Assembly (NCBI GenBank): GCA_018820275.1
Contig: JAHJOO010000066.1
Location: 186,001 to 250,000 of the forward strand
Length of the DNA: 64,000 nucleotides
Reading direction: 5' to 3'
Source: Alphaproteobacteria bacterium
Lineage (GTDB): Bacteria > Pseudomonadota > Alphaproteobacteria > Caulobacterales > Caulobacteraceae
This document shows positions 29,711 to 39,887 of this stretch, in pieces. Below the pieces are notes generated by a model. It was not told where the DNA came from. It did not search any database and saw only the letters and a list, made by a program, of their open reading frames with translations. The stretch's first letter is position 1. Each line of letters begins with the position of its first letter. The position numbers and the translations under genes are program-made.

Positions 29711-29747
29711 AAAAAACAGGGTCCGGAGAGTCCGGAGAGTCCGGATC
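29711..29747 (-). terminator. Terminator- or attenuator-like hairpin between ribD and ribE
   Basis: On the reverse strand three copies of the self-complementary TCCGGA, in a 9-base tandem repeat, are followed by CCCTG and six T residues. This could fold into a hairpin followed by a U-tract. It separates ribD from the rest of the rib operon. Termination efficiency cannot be judged by eye. Confidence 0.5.
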
Positions 29748-29750
29748 CCG

Positions 29751-30440
29751 TCATCTCAGCGCCTCGTACCGTTCCCACAGATCGTCGCCCACGGACTGGA
29801 CGCCGAGGCGACGGAACTTGGGGGCGTCGGCCAGGTTTGCAAGTTCGAGCGCGGCGACACATGGCCGCCCGTCGCCACCCAGAATTATCGGCGAGCGGTA
29901 CCAATGGATCACGTCCACTCGACCGGCTCGCAAGAAAGATGCGGCCACCTGGCCCCCGCCCTCGATGACCAGATCACCGATGCCTCGGCGAAGAAGCGCA
30001 TCAAGCACCGCCTCGATCGAAGGCCGACCCGACGTGTCCGCGTCGATCTGCTCGACTTCGGCTCCGCCCACAGGCTGCGCGTGGGTGGAGGTCAGGATCA
30101 GCGTGCCTCCGCGGGCTACTCTTGCGCTTGATGGAGTCCGTAACCGGCTGTCGAGCACGACCCTCAGCGGCTGTCCGTCCATCTCCGGCTTGTCGCGATC
30201 GTTCCAAGGATTACGAAACGTGAGGTCGGGATCGTCCGCGAGCACGGTTTCCACCCCCACCAGAATTGCCGACAGCCCATCCCGCAGCCAGTGAGAGTGC
30301 TCGCGCGACGCCTCGCCTGTGATCCATTTGCTTTCGCCGGACGCGGTGGCGATGCGACCGTCGAGCGACGTCGCCAACTTCAGCGTGACGCGGACCGACG
30401 TGGGCGGCGTGGAAGGATTGATGACGACGGGCGGGCGCAT
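29751..30440 (-). CDS. ribD: RibD-type reductase domain protein without deaminase domain
   Basis: A 229-aa protein covering only the C-terminal reductase half of RibD, which reduces the ribosyl group of the pyrimidine intermediate with NADPH. TLKLATSLDGRIATASGESKWITG, LRDGLSAILVGVETVLADDP and LVIEGGGQVAASFL are typical. The N-terminal zinc deaminase domain (HAE and PCxxxGRTPPC motifs) is absent, although the gene occupies the usual ribD position between nrdR and ribE. The ATG overlaps the nrdR stop (TGATG). Codon use looks less GC-biased than its neighbours. Confidence 0.88.
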   Translation of the reverse strand: MRPPVVINPSTPPTSVRVTLKLATSLDGRIATASGESKWITGEASREHSHWLRDGLSAILVGVETVLADDPDLTFRNPWNDRDKPEMDGQPLRVVLDSRLRTPSSARVARGGTLILTSTHAQPVGGAEVEQIDADTSGRPSIEAVLDALLRRGIGDLVIEGGGQVAASFLRAGRVDVIHWYRSPIILGGDGRPCVAALELANLADAPKFRRLGVQSVGDDLWERYEALR

Positions 30441-30898
30441 CAGCCCTCGTCCAGCCCCTCGTCGCCGAGGAAGCGGGCGAAGTCGCCCGTGTGGCGGAAG
30501 TCCTTGTAGACCGAGGCGTAGCGGACGTAGGCGACCTCATCGACGCCCTTCAGCGCCTTCATGATGAAGTCGCCGACGGTCGAGGAGGGGATCTCGGTCT
30601 CGCCGAGGCTCTCCAGCTGGCGCGTGATGCGGCTGACCAGCTGCTCGACCTGCTCCGGCTGCACCGGCCGCTTGCGCAGGGCGATGCGCAGGGACCGCTC
30701 CAGCTTGTCGCGGTCGAACGGCGTGCGGCGGCCGTTGCGCTTCAGGATCATCAGCTCGCGCAGCTGCACGCGCTCGAAGGTGGTGAACCGCCCCTCGCAC
30801 GACGGGCACGACCGACGGCGCCGGATGGCCGCGCCGTCGTCGGACGGCCGGCTGTCCTTCACCTGGGTGTCGGCGTTGCCGCAGAAGGGGCACTTCAT
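30440..30898 (-). CDS. nrdR: Transcriptional repressor NrdR
   Basis: A 152-aa regulator of ribonucleotide reductase genes. It has a zinc ribbon (CPFC near the start and CPSC at about residue 31) and an ATP-cone ([22 protein letters not shown] onwards). Length is normal. It is 7 bases downstream of glyA, and ribD starts within its stop codon. Confidence 0.96.
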   Translation of the reverse strand: MKCPFCGNADTQVKDSRPSDDGAAIRRRRSCPSCEGRFTTFERVQLRELMILKRNGRRTPFDRDKLERSLRIALRKRPVQPEQVEQLVSRITRQLESLGETEIPSSTVGDFIMKALKGVDEVAYVRYASVYKDFRHTGDFARFLGDEGLDEG

Positions 30899-30905
30899 CG
30901 TCAGC

Positions 30906-32189
30906 TCATCCGTAGATCGGGAAGCGCGCGGTCAGGGCCCGCACCTCGCCGGCGACGCGCTGCGACACCGCCGGATCGGCCTCGTCGCCGCCCTTCATCG
31001 AGTCCACGACGTCGGCGATCCAGTGGCCGACCTGCTGGAACTCGGCCTCGCCGAAGCCGCGCGTGGTGCCCGCCGGGGTGCCCAGACGGACGCCCGAGGT
31101 GACGGTGAACGGCGCGGTGTCGAACGGCACGCCGTTCTTGTTGCAGGTCATCAGGGCGTGCTCGAGCTGCAGCTCGGTGGCCTTGCCGGTCACGCCCTTG
31201 GGCCGCAGGTCGACCAGGACGATGTGGCTGTCGGTGCCGCCGGAAACCACCGCAAGGCCGCGTTCGATCAGGACGGCGGCCAGGGCGCGGGCATTGGTCA
31301 CGACCTGCTGCGCATAGGCCTTGAACTCCGGCTTCAGCGCCTCGCCGAAGGCCACGGCCTTGGCCGCGATGACGTGCTCCAGCGGCCCGCCCTGCAGGCC
31401 GGGGAAGACCGCCGAGTTGATCTTCTTGCCCAGCTCCACGTCGTTGGACAGGATCATGCCGCCGCGCGGGCCGCGCAGGGTCTTGTGCGTGGTCGTGGTG
31501 CACACGTGGGCGTGGGGGATGGGGCTGTCGTAGGCGCCGCCGGCGATCAGGCCGGCATAGTGCGCCATGTCGACCATCAGATACGCGCCCACCTCGTCGG
31601 CGATCTCGCGGAACCGCCGGAAGTCGATCTGGCGCGAATAGGCCGAGGCGCCGGCGATGATCAGCTTCGGCTTTTCGGTCCGGGCCATCTCGGCGACGTG
31701 GTCGTAGTCGATCAGGTGATCGTCCTCGCGCACCTTGTAGGTGACGGGCCGGAACCACTTGCCCGACTGGTTGGCGGGGCTGCCGTGGGTCAGGTGCCCG
31801 CCGGCGGCCAGGTCCATGCCGAGGAAGGTGTCGCCGGGCTGCAGCAGGCTGAGGAAGACGGCCTGGTTGGCCTGGGCGCCCGAGTGCGGCTGGACGTTGG
31901 CGAAGGCGCAGCCGAACAGCTCCTTCGCGCGGTCGCGGGCCAGGTCCTCGGTGACGTCCACGTATTCGCAGCCGCCGTAGTAGCGGCGGCCCGGATAGCC
32001 CTCGGCGTATTTGTTGGTCAGGACCGAGCCCTGCGCCTGCAGCACCGCCTTCGAGACGATGTTCTCGGACGCGATCAGCTCGATCTGTTCCTGCTGGCGG
32101 CCCAGCTCGCCCTGGATGCCCTTGAAGATTTCCGGATCGGCGGCGGCCAGATCGGTCGAGAAGAAGGCGTCGCGGGCGGAGGCGGTCAC
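30906..32189 (-). CDS. glyA: Serine hydroxymethyltransferase
   Basis: A 427-aa PLP enzyme that interconverts serine and glycine with tetrahydrofolate. Conserved segments include [42 protein letters not shown] and the PLP-lysine motif [17 protein letters not shown]. It heads the nine-gene leftward operon ending at 25,561. About 83 bases separate it from gatB; no riboswitch was recognised there. Confidence 0.97.
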   Translation of the reverse strand: MTASARDAFFSTDLAAADPEIFKGIQGELGRQQEQIELIASENIVSKAVLQAQGSVLTNKYAEGYPGRRYYGGCEYVDVTEDLARDRAKELFGCAFANVQPHSGAQANQAVFLSLLQPGDTFLGMDLAAGGHLTHGSPANQSGKWFRPVTYKVREDDHLIDYDHVAEMARTEKPKLIIAGASAYSRQIDFRRFREIADEVGAYLMVDMAHYAGLIAGGAYDSPIPHAHVCTTTTHKTLRGPRGGMILSNDVELGKKINSAVFPGLQGGPLEHVIAAKAVAFGEALKPEFKAYAQQVVTNARALAAVLIERGLAVVSGGTDSHIVLVDLRPKGVTGKATELQLEHALMTCNKNGVPFDTAPFTVTSGVRLGTPAGTTRGFGEAEFQQVGHWIADVVDSMKGGDEADPAVSQRVAGEVRALTARFPIYG

Positions 32190-32272
32190 GGGCGGGATCC
32201 TGGGGAGAAATCGACGGTCAGGCTTTCTAGGCCCGGCCGCCCTTCACCACAACATCTTGCGCCTGCGGCCGA

Positions 32273-33775
<1,503 letters not shown>

Positions 33776-33873
33776 GGGCGCTGAGATAGCGTCACGCGCG
33801 ACGAAGGGGAACATTCGTCTTGAGCCCGTCGCATATCCGCGCTCATTCTGGGGACCTCATCGGAGGGATCACC

Positions 33874-34188
33874 ATGACCAAATTCGCCGCCGCCTTCGCC
33901 GCCGTCGCCCTTCTGGCCGGGGCCGCGCCCGCCGCCCAGGCCCTGCCGGCCGTGCCCGCCGTGCAGGACGCCAAGCCGAACATCGGCTGGACCATCGGCG
34001 AGCTGCTGGAGAACGAGAAGTCCGCCGCCGTGCTGGAGAAGCATGTGCCCGGGATCAGCGACCATCCGGCCCGCCCGCAGTTCGAGGGCATGACGCTGGA
34101 GGAGGTCGCGCCGCTGTCCAACGGCGAACTGACCCAGGAGATGATTGACGCCATCGACGCCGATCTGAAGGCCCTGCCGGCCGACTGA
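33874..34188 (+). CDS. Small secreted protein (104 aa)
   Basis: A signal peptide (KFAAAFAAVALLAGAAPAAQA) is followed by an acidic domain with GWTIGELLENEKSAAVLEKHVPGISDHP and FEGMTLEEVAPLSNGELTQ. This repeat-like segment resembles a short domain found at the end of some secreted hydrolases, which I recall only loosely, so no function is assigned. A strong GGAGGG site precedes the ATG. It abuts the pgm stop on the other strand with no gap. Confidence 0.75.
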   Translation: MTKFAAAFAAVALLAGAAPAAQALPAVPAVQDAKPNIGWTIGELLENEKSAAVLEKHVPGISDHPARPQFEGMTLEEVAPLSNGELTQEMIDAIDADLKALPAD

Positions 34189-35823
34189 TCAGCCGGTGAC
34201 GACCGAGGGGGCTTGCCGATCCAGCAGCCCCCCGACGTCGCCGAACTCGCGCGACGCCGCCGACAGGGCGTCGAGGTCCGCCGTCGGATCGGCGTCGGCG
34301 CGGTCGGGCGGCAGGTAGGTCTCCAGATAGACCCGCAGCGTCGCACCGGACGATCCCGTGCCCGAAAGGCGGAAGGTGATCCGCGCGTCGGGGGTCAGCA
34401 GGACCCGCACGCCCTGCGCGGCCGCGCCGGATCCGTCGACCGGGTCGACGTAGGCGAAATCGTCGGCCGAGACGACGCTGAACGGGCCGAGCGCCGCGCC
34501 CGCCGCCCCGTCCAGCCGCCCGCGCAGGGACGCCATGAAGGCCTCGGCCGGGCCGGTTTCGAGACCCTCGTAGTCCTCGCGGCGGTAGGCGTCGCGACCG
34601 AACCGGGCCCAGTGGCCCTGCACGAGGTCCCGCACGCCGGCGCCCTCGGCGGCCAGCAGGTTCAGCCAGAACAGCACCGCCCACAGGCCGTCCTTTTCCC
34701 GGACGTGGGTCGAGCCCGTGCCGAAGCTCTCCTCGCCGCACAGGGTGATGCGGCCCGCGTCCATCAGGCTGACGAACCATTTCCAGCCCGTCGGCGTCTC
34801 GAAACAGTCCACGCCCAGCGCCCGCGCGACGCGGTCCGCCGCCCGCGCCGTGGGCATCGACCGCGCCACGCCGGCCACGCCGCCGGCATAGGCCGGCACG
34901 CGGTCCGCCAGCGCCGTCAGGATCGCCAGACTGTCGCCGGGCGAAACGACGAAGCCGCCGGGGCCGACGATCATGTTGCGGTCGCCGTCGCCGTCGGATG
35001 CGGCGCCGAAGTCCAAGGCGTCGGGCCCGGTCATGGCGGCCATCAGCTCCGGCGCGTGGTCGGGGTGAGGGTCCGGATGGCCGCCGCCGAAGTCGGGCAG
35101 CGGCGTCGCGTTGATCACCGTCCCCTTCGGCGCGCCCAGGCGCCGCTCGAACAGCTCGGTCGCATAGGGGCCGGTGACGGCGTGCATGGCGTCGAACCGC
35201 ATGCGGAAGCCCGAGGCCAGGAGCCTCCGGATGCCCGGGAAGTCGAACAGGCTCTCCATCAGGTCGGCGTAGTCGGCCACCGGATCGATCACCTCGACGA
35301 TGCAGTCGCCGATCCGGACCTCACCAAGCCGGTCAAGGTCGAGCGCCCCGGCGGTCTCGACGCGCCATTCCGTCAGCGCCTTCGAGCGCGCGAAGACGGC
35401 CTCGGTCAGGGCCTCGGGCGCCGGGCCGCCAGAGGCGGTGTTGTACTTGACCCCGAAGTCGCCGTCGGGGCCGCCGGGATTGTGGCTGGCCGACAGGATC
35501 ACCGCGCCCTGGGCCCCGCCCATCCGGACCAGATGCGACGCGGCGGGCGTGGACAGCAGCGCGCCCTGCCCCACCCTGACCCGGGCATAGCCGGCCGCGG
35601 CGGCCATGCGGATCACGGTTTCGGCGGCTTCGCGCCCGAAGAAGCGGCCGTCGCCGCCGACGATCAGGGTCGCGCCCGGCGCGGGCGGATCGCCGTCCAG
35701 GATCGCCTGGACGTAGGCGGGCAGATAGCCCGGCTCCCTGAACCGTCGCGTGGACTTGCGCAGGCCGGACGTGCCCGGCTTCTGGTCGTCGAAGGGCGTC
35801 ACGGCGTGGACGGCGATGGGCAA
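34189..35823 (-). CDS. pgm: Phosphoglucomutase (alpha-D-glucose-specific)
   Basis: A 544-aa alpha-D-phosphohexomutase interconverting glucose-1- and glucose-6-phosphate. The phosphoserine loop is SASHNPGGPDGDFG, the metal loop DGDGDRN, the sugar-binding loop GEESFGTGS, and the C-terminal phosphate loop RLSGTGSSGATLR. The start is TTG (LPIAVHAVTPFDD) with a GGGAG site; the frame continues upstream without coding character. Confidence 0.95.
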   Translation of the reverse strand: MPIAVHAVTPFDDQKPGTSGLRKSTRRFREPGYLPAYVQAILDGDPPAPGATLIVGGDGRFFGREAAETVIRMAAAAGYARVRVGQGALLSTPAASHLVRMGGAQGAVILSASHNPGGPDGDFGVKYNTASGGPAPEALTEAVFARSKALTEWRVETAGALDLDRLGEVRIGDCIVEVIDPVADYADLMESLFDFPGIRRLLASGFRMRFDAMHAVTGPYATELFERRLGAPKGTVINATPLPDFGGGHPDPHPDHAPELMAAMTGPDALDFGAASDGDGDRNMIVGPGGFVVSPGDSLAILTALADRVPAYAGGVAGVARSMPTARAADRVARALGVDCFETPTGWKWFVSLMDAGRITLCGEESFGTGSTHVREKDGLWAVLFWLNLLAAEGAGVRDLVQGHWARFGRDAYRREDYEGLETGPAEAFMASLRGRLDGAAGAALGPFSVVSADDFAYVDPVDGSGAAAQGVRVLLTPDARITFRLSGTGSSGATLRVYLETYLPPDRADADPTADLDALSAASREFGDVGGLLDRQAPSVVTG

Positions 35824-35932
35824 GCGCGGCTCCCGGCGGCGTTCATGGACGCGGGCCCAACGCGCGCGGGCGCGTCGGGCTCCGTTCGGGCTTCGCAGAT
35901 GGGGACGCGGGCCACAACCCGCGCGAGGGTCG

Positions 35933-36055
35933 TCAGGCGATGGGGGCCGTGACCCAGCCGATGGCCCCCGCCGCCCCCACTGCGGCGACGACGACGGCGA
36001 CGCCGATGATGACCCGGGCGTGACGACCCAAAGCCCCGACAATGCTGATGAACAT
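35933..36055 (-). CDS. Very small membrane protein (40 aa)
   Basis: One hydrophobic helix (about residues 14-35, rich in Val, Ala and Gly) after a short basic N-terminus (GRHARV). It has an ATG with a GGGGAG site about 8 bases upstream and lies alone between pgm and the methyltransferase gene. The codon pattern is consistent with a gene, but it is too short for certainty. Confidence 0.45.
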   Translation of the reverse strand: MFISIVGALGRHARVIIGVAVVVAAVGAAGAIGWVTAPIA

Positions 36056-36132
36056 GGCACCCAACTCCCCGGACGCCGCATCTCCGCCACATTCCGCGCC
36101 GGGCATCAAGGTGTACAAAGGGTTAAGAAGCT

Positions 36133-36927
36133 TCACGGCTGCGTGATCTCGTGCAGGGCGACGGCGGCCGCCGTGGCGACGTTCAGCGAATCGAAGCCGT
36201 CGCGCATGTCGATCCGGACGCTGCGCAGGCTGGCGATCACCCCGGGCGGCAGACCGGGCCCCTCGGTCCCGACCACCAGGGCGCGCCGCGCCGGCGTCTC
36301 GAGCCCCCTCAACCGCTCGCCGCCCGCGGGACTGAGCGCCAGACATTCGACGTCGCGGGTCTGCAGCTCGGCCAGCACGGCCTCCAGCGGGCCGCCGCGC
36401 ACGATCGGGAGGGCGAGGGTCGCGCCCACGGCGACGCGCAGCGCCTTGCGGTAGAAGGGATCGCAGCAGCGGTCGTCCAGCACGACGGCGTCGACGCCGA
36501 AGGCCGCCGCATTGCGCATCAGGGCGCCCATGTTGTCGTGATTGCCGACGCCGCCGACGACCAGCAACGTCTTCGGACCCGGGCCGACCGCGTCGGCGAG
36601 GGGGACCGGCGCGGGCACGCGGCCGAGCGCCAGGATGCCCCGATGCAGAGGGAAGCCGGCGATCGCGTCCAGCAGGCCCTGCGCCGCGACGTAGACGGGC
36701 GCCCGGTCGCCCAGCACCGCGCGGACGTCGGCCAGCCCCCCGGCCCGCCGTTCGTCGAGGAGCACCGATTCCACCGCGCAGCGGCTCGTCGGCGCCACGA
36801 GCGCCCGCAGGACGACCGCGCCCTCGGCGACGAACAGGCCCCGCCGCCCGATCAGGTCGCGCTCGCGCACGTCACGGAAGCCCGCGACGCGGGGATCCTC
36901 GAGGTCTTCGATCACGATGGGCGACAT
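36133..36927 (-). CDS. SpoU/TrmH-family RNA 2'-O-methyltransferase
   Basis: A 264-aa SPOUT methyltransferase. An N-terminal substrate-binding domain (about residues 1-100) precedes the knotted SAM domain with VGGVGNHDNMGALMRNAAAFG (motif 1), LVVGTEGPGLPPGV (motif 2) and FDSLNVATAAAVALHE (motif 3). The target may be rRNA or tRNA and cannot be read from sequence. It is the last chromosomal gene before tRNA-Asn. Confidence 0.9.
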   Translation of the reverse strand: MSPIVIEDLEDPRVAGFRDVRERDLIGRRGLFVAEGAVVLRALVAPTSRCAVESVLLDERRAGGLADVRAVLGDRAPVYVAAQGLLDAIAGFPLHRGILALGRVPAPVPLADAVGPGPKTLLVVGGVGNHDNMGALMRNAAAFGVDAVVLDDRCCDPFYRKALRVAVGATLALPIVRGGPLEAVLAELQTRDVECLALSPAGGERLRGLETPARRALVVGTEGPGLPPGVIASLRSVRIDMRDGFDSLNVATAAAVALHEITQP

Positions 36928-36998
36928 GTCGGCGGATTTACCGTTGCGCGACGCGCGCGGCCACTGCTATGGAGCCGCCCTCCTGAGAGGGCCTCTGT

Positions 36999-37073
36999 TC
37001 CGCGGTAGCTCAGTGGTAGAGCAGCCGACTGTTAATCGGCTGGTCGTAGGTTCGAATCCTACCCGCGGAGCCA
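36999..37073 (+). tRNA. tRNA-Asn (anticodon GTT); probable island insertion site
   Basis: A complete cloverleaf with encoded CCA: acceptor TCCGCGG/CCGCGGA, T-loop TTCGAAT and anticodon GTT. Core genes lie to its left and metal-resistance cargo begins immediately to its right. tRNA 3' ends are common targets for integrating elements, so this is the probable insertion site of the island, though no second copy of the tRNA end or integrase was found in the window. Confidence 0.95.
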
Positions 37074-37464
37074 CTTGGCTGTCTAGTGCGTTGTTTTCTT
37101 TCAGATTTCTTTTCTGAATGATGGCTTACCCACCAGGCTACCCACCAGGCAAACATCAACAGTCGCTCGGCTTCACCGGCTTTCAGTGCGTTTCAGCGCT
37201 CGAACACGGCACTCCTCGTGCACGATTTTTCAGCGGGGAAGCATGTCGGAATTGCCTCTCGGTCTGCAGGCAGGCGATCTGAGTCGACCGACTAGCCGGC
37301 AGACGCGGTCGTTTCATTCTGTTTTGGCATCTTCCCAAACGCGGGGACGGCACGACATCGTCGCTAAGGGGGTGCAGGGTCCCCAGGGCTTGGGTAGACA
37401 GGCGTTTCACGACTTCGGTCGGCGCAGGCCCCGGTCGCGCGGTCAATCAGCGAGAGGCTTAGAC
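37074..37464. repeat. Intergenic region with tandem 12-base repeat after tRNA-Asn
   Basis: This stretch is visibly more AT-rich than the flanks near 37,090-37,125. It holds two perfect tandem copies of TACCCACCAGGC (37,127-37,138 and 37,139-37,150). A short TTCAG/CTGAA inverted repeat precedes them. No gene is convincing here. It is where a left island end would be expected. Confidence 0.6.
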
Positions 37465-38256
37465 ATGAGAGCGCGTTCCACACTGGCTGCGGCCGTGGCT
37501 TTAAGCCTGTTCGGCGGGGCGGCGGTCGCCCACGACTTCTTTCTCGCGCCGGAGCGCTTCGTCGGGCCCGCTGGCCAGCCGCTGATTGTTCATGCAACCT
37601 CGTCGTCCGATTTCCCTGCCCTCAACATCGGTTCGCAGCCCACGCGCATCGCCGATCTTCAAGCTCTCGTTGCTGGCCGCCCCGCGGATGTCACGGTCAC
37701 GGCTCAGCCCCAGTCTCTCCGTTTGACGGTGTCCAGCGAAAGTCAGGGAATGGCGTCGGTGACGCTGCAGACCATTTGGGGCGAAACGAGCTGGAGGCCG
37801 GACCAGGTCGACACCTATCTGGAGGAGCATCCCTTCAAGGCCGAAGAGGTTGCGACGGTGCGGCGTCTGCTGCCAGAAGGCGCGACACTCCAGATCCGGT
37901 CGCGCAGACTTGCCAAGACGCTTGTCTGTTTCCAGACGTGCACCCCGGCGGTGAACGGCGCTGGAGGGCTGGAAGTGGAGTTCCTTCCGGAGTTCGAGCC
38001 CGGCCGGACTGCTCCGACCCGCTTCCAGCTGGTCCGCAATGGTAATCCGATGTCGGCCCATCCGGTGACGATCAGGTTCGGTCAGGACCAACGCCGTGAG
38101 GTTCAAACCGATGGGAACGGCCGGCTCGAGCTACCCGAGGGCACTATAGGTCCCGTCATGCTGGTGGCCGCGACGCTTGACGCTCCGACCGAGGGCGGAG
38201 GACGTTTCACCACCAACAACGCAACACTGACGTTTGAAGTGGCAACGGACCGATAG
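37465..38256 (+). CDS. DUF4198 family periplasmic protein
   Basis: A 263-aa exported protein with signal peptide (about residues 1-23, ending GGAAVA). The mature start AHDFFLAPERFVGPAGQPL is the DUF4198 signature, a family often found with nickel, cobalt or copper transport genes; its function is not established. A CFQTC pair lies near residue 155. The chosen ATG is the first one giving a signal peptide. It is the first gene of the island, alone on its strand. Confidence 0.8.
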   Translation: MRARSTLAAAVALSLFGGAAVAHDFFLAPERFVGPAGQPLIVHATSSSDFPALNIGSQPTRIADLQALVAGRPADVTVTAQPQSLRLTVSSESQGMASVTLQTIWGETSWRPDQVDTYLEEHPFKAEEVATVRRLLPEGATLQIRSRRLAKTLVCFQTCTPAVNGAGGLEVEFLPEFEPGRTAPTRFQLVRNGNPMSAHPVTIRFGQDQRREVQTDGNGRLELPEGTIGPVMLVAATLDAPTEGGGRFTTNNATLTFEVATDR

Positions 38257-38514
38257 ACTGTCGCGGCCAACGTTGCTTCGTCGGCAGCCGCCTACACCGG
38301 CGTTTGCAGGATGTCGCAAGCGTCGATGGGGGCGCTTTGCTGCGTTACGCCTTCGAGCTGCGGCTGTGCTCATCAGCCCGACTGGGACTGCGAAAGCCGT
38401 CTAAAACCTCCCGTCCCAGCACAGTCTGCCACGGATAGTCCGACATCACATCCTAGCCGACCTAATCGATAGCAGACCTGGCGGAACGGCGCTCCCAAAG
38501 CCGCACATCCGGCT

Positions 38515-39276
38515 TCACATGGCCATCGTGCCAGCTTGGCCGTATGTCATAATCGCCATCCACACCGCCATGGCGAGCATCATCAGGTTCTCGGTCAGCG
38601 ACAAGAAGCCTAGCGGCACATTGCTGTCGCCGCCGACGCAGGCGCACTTCAGCTCGCGCTTGTCGATGTAGACGGCCTTGAACACCGAGACCGCGCCGAT
38701 GCCGCCGATGAACAGGGCGACCGGGACCGACAGCCAGGTCAGCACCCCTGCCAACATCAGCGCCCCCGCTCCGAACTCGGCGAAGGGGTAGACCTTGCCG
38801 TAGGGCACCCAGCGTTTGGCCAACAGGTCGTAGTTCAGGAACATGGACGAGAAGCTCTCGATGTTCTGGAGCTTCAGCATGGCCAGCGCCATCATCGACA
38901 AGGCGATGAACCACTCTCCGGCGCGGAGGGTCAGCGGCGTGCCGTAGACCGTCAGGCTGAGCATGGCCGCCATGACCGCCGTGGTCAGGAAGACGACCAG
39001 GACCGGCGTATAGGTCGTCGCCTTGGGGTCGCGCACTTTCAGTCCGAGAAAACGGCGCAGGTCGTCGTGACCTCCGATCCTCCGTCCGTCGATGAAAACT
39101 TGGGGCGTGGTCATGACCCCGTGTTCGGCCTTGAAGGCGTCCACCTGCTCGCGGGTGGTCAGCCAGTGGTCCTCGACCTTGTAGCCTCGGCTCTTCAACA
39201 GGTGACGGGCTTTCAGCCCCCAGGGACAGGTGTGGTCGGGCATCACCATGCGGTGGATGGTGGCGGTCTTGCTCAT
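38515..39276 (-). CDS. Glutaredoxin-MauE/DoxX fusion membrane protein
   Basis: A 253-aa fusion. Residues 1-80 are a glutaredoxin-like domain (CPWGLKARHLLKSRGY, GVMTTPQVFIDGRRIGGHDDL) with only the first active-site cysteine (CPWG, not CPxC). Residues about 90-250 form a four-helix MauE-type domain with the LKCACVGGDSNVPLGF motif. MauE proteins serve disulfide or redox handling of periplasmic proteins. It is transcribed from a mer-like promoter divergent from a MerR gene, so it is probably metal-induced. Such fusions are common in mercury and copper islands. Confidence 0.85.
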   Translation of the reverse strand: MSKTATIHRMVMPDHTCPWGLKARHLLKSRGYKVEDHWLTTREQVDAFKAEHGVMTTPQVFIDGRRIGGHDDLRRFLGLKVRDPKATTYTPVLVVFLTTAVMAAMLSLTVYGTPLTLRAGEWFIALSMMALAMLKLQNIESFSSMFLNYDLLAKRWVPYGKVYPFAEFGAGALMLAGVLTWLSVPVALFIGGIGAVSVFKAVYIDKRELKCACVGGDSNVPLGFLSLTENLMMLAMAVWMAIMTYGQAGTMAM

Positions 39277-39311
39277 GTCGGCCTCCGTGATCTTCTCAAT
39301 CCGAGGCGCAC

Positions 39312-39343
39312 TCCTTAAGTTCCGTATCGTGATACGGAGTCAA
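39312..39343 (-). promoter_or_regulatory. MerR-type operator and promoter for the glutaredoxin-MauE gene
   Basis: Reading leftwards, the -35 element TTGACT (39,338-39,343) and a -10-like TTAAGG or TAAGGA (39,312-39,318) are separated by a 19-20-base spacer holding the dyad CCGTATC-GT-GATACGG (39,322-39,337). The long spacer and the dyad are the hallmark of MerR-activated promoters, and the sequence is close to the classical mer operator. The MerR start codon lies 3 bases beyond the -35. Confidence 0.85.
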
Positions 39344-39345
39344 GC

Positions 39346-39771
39346 ATGAATGTTCGGACGATCGCGGGCTTGGCGCGCGAGGGCGGGGTTGGGGTCGAGA
39401 CGGTGCGGTTCTATCAACGGCGCGGCCTGTTGCCGACGCCGGATCGCTGGTCGCGCGACGGCGGGGGCGCCGGCATCCGCCGCTATGGCGACGAGGACGT
39501 GCGCCGCCTCCAGTTCATTCGGTCGGCTCAAGTTGCGGGCTTCACGCTTGACCAGATCAAGGAGTTGCTCTCCCTCGACGCAGGCGAGGATCGGGTTCGC
39601 GCGCGGGAACTGGCCGCCGAACGGCTGACGGCGTTGACTCGAATCATCTCCGATCTGGAAGAGGCGCGCACGGCCTTGCGGCGTCTCGCTGACGCCTGTG
39701 CGTCTGAGGACAGTGGCCCCTGCCCTATCATTGCAGCGTTCCAGACCCTGCCGCCAACGGTGCGGGACTAA
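39346..39771 (+). CDS. MerR-family metal-responsive regulator (MerR subgroup)
   Basis: A 141-aa MerR regulator. The N-terminal HTH (IAGLAREGGVGVETVRFYQRRGLL) and wing (GGAGIRRYGDEDVRRLQFIR) match mercury-type MerR. A dimerisation helix follows. Two cysteines lie near the C-terminus (ADACASEDSGPCPII), matching two of the three mercury ligands of MerR. The third, usually near residue 82 in the helix start, is not seen here; the equivalent region reads DAGEDRVRARELA. The inducing metal is therefore uncertain. Confidence 0.88.
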   Translation: MNVRTIAGLAREGGVGVETVRFYQRRGLLPTPDRWSRDGGGAGIRRYGDEDVRRLQFIRSAQVAGFTLDQIKELLSLDAGEDRVRARELAAERLTALTRIISDLEEARTALRRLADACASEDSGPCPIIAAFQTLPPTVRD

Positions 39772-39887
39772 GGTCATGGCCGATCACCGGATGGCACCAA
39801 CGTCAAACGCTTCCAGTGCGGCGAGTGCGTTGCATCCAGTCCGAGCGAGTTCGGTCGGCAGAGCGCCCACGTTGGCAAACCTGTCGC

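Noticed and set aside
30899-32272. FMN or glycine riboswitch controlling the glyA-rib operon
   Set aside because: The leader of glyA is about 80 bases and shows neither aptamer core, and no long leader exists between the rib genes.
37127-37150. Tandem 12-base repeat as a proven attachment site
   Set aside because: It does not match the tRNA-Asn 3' end, and no second copy was found in the window, so it is only reported as a repeat.
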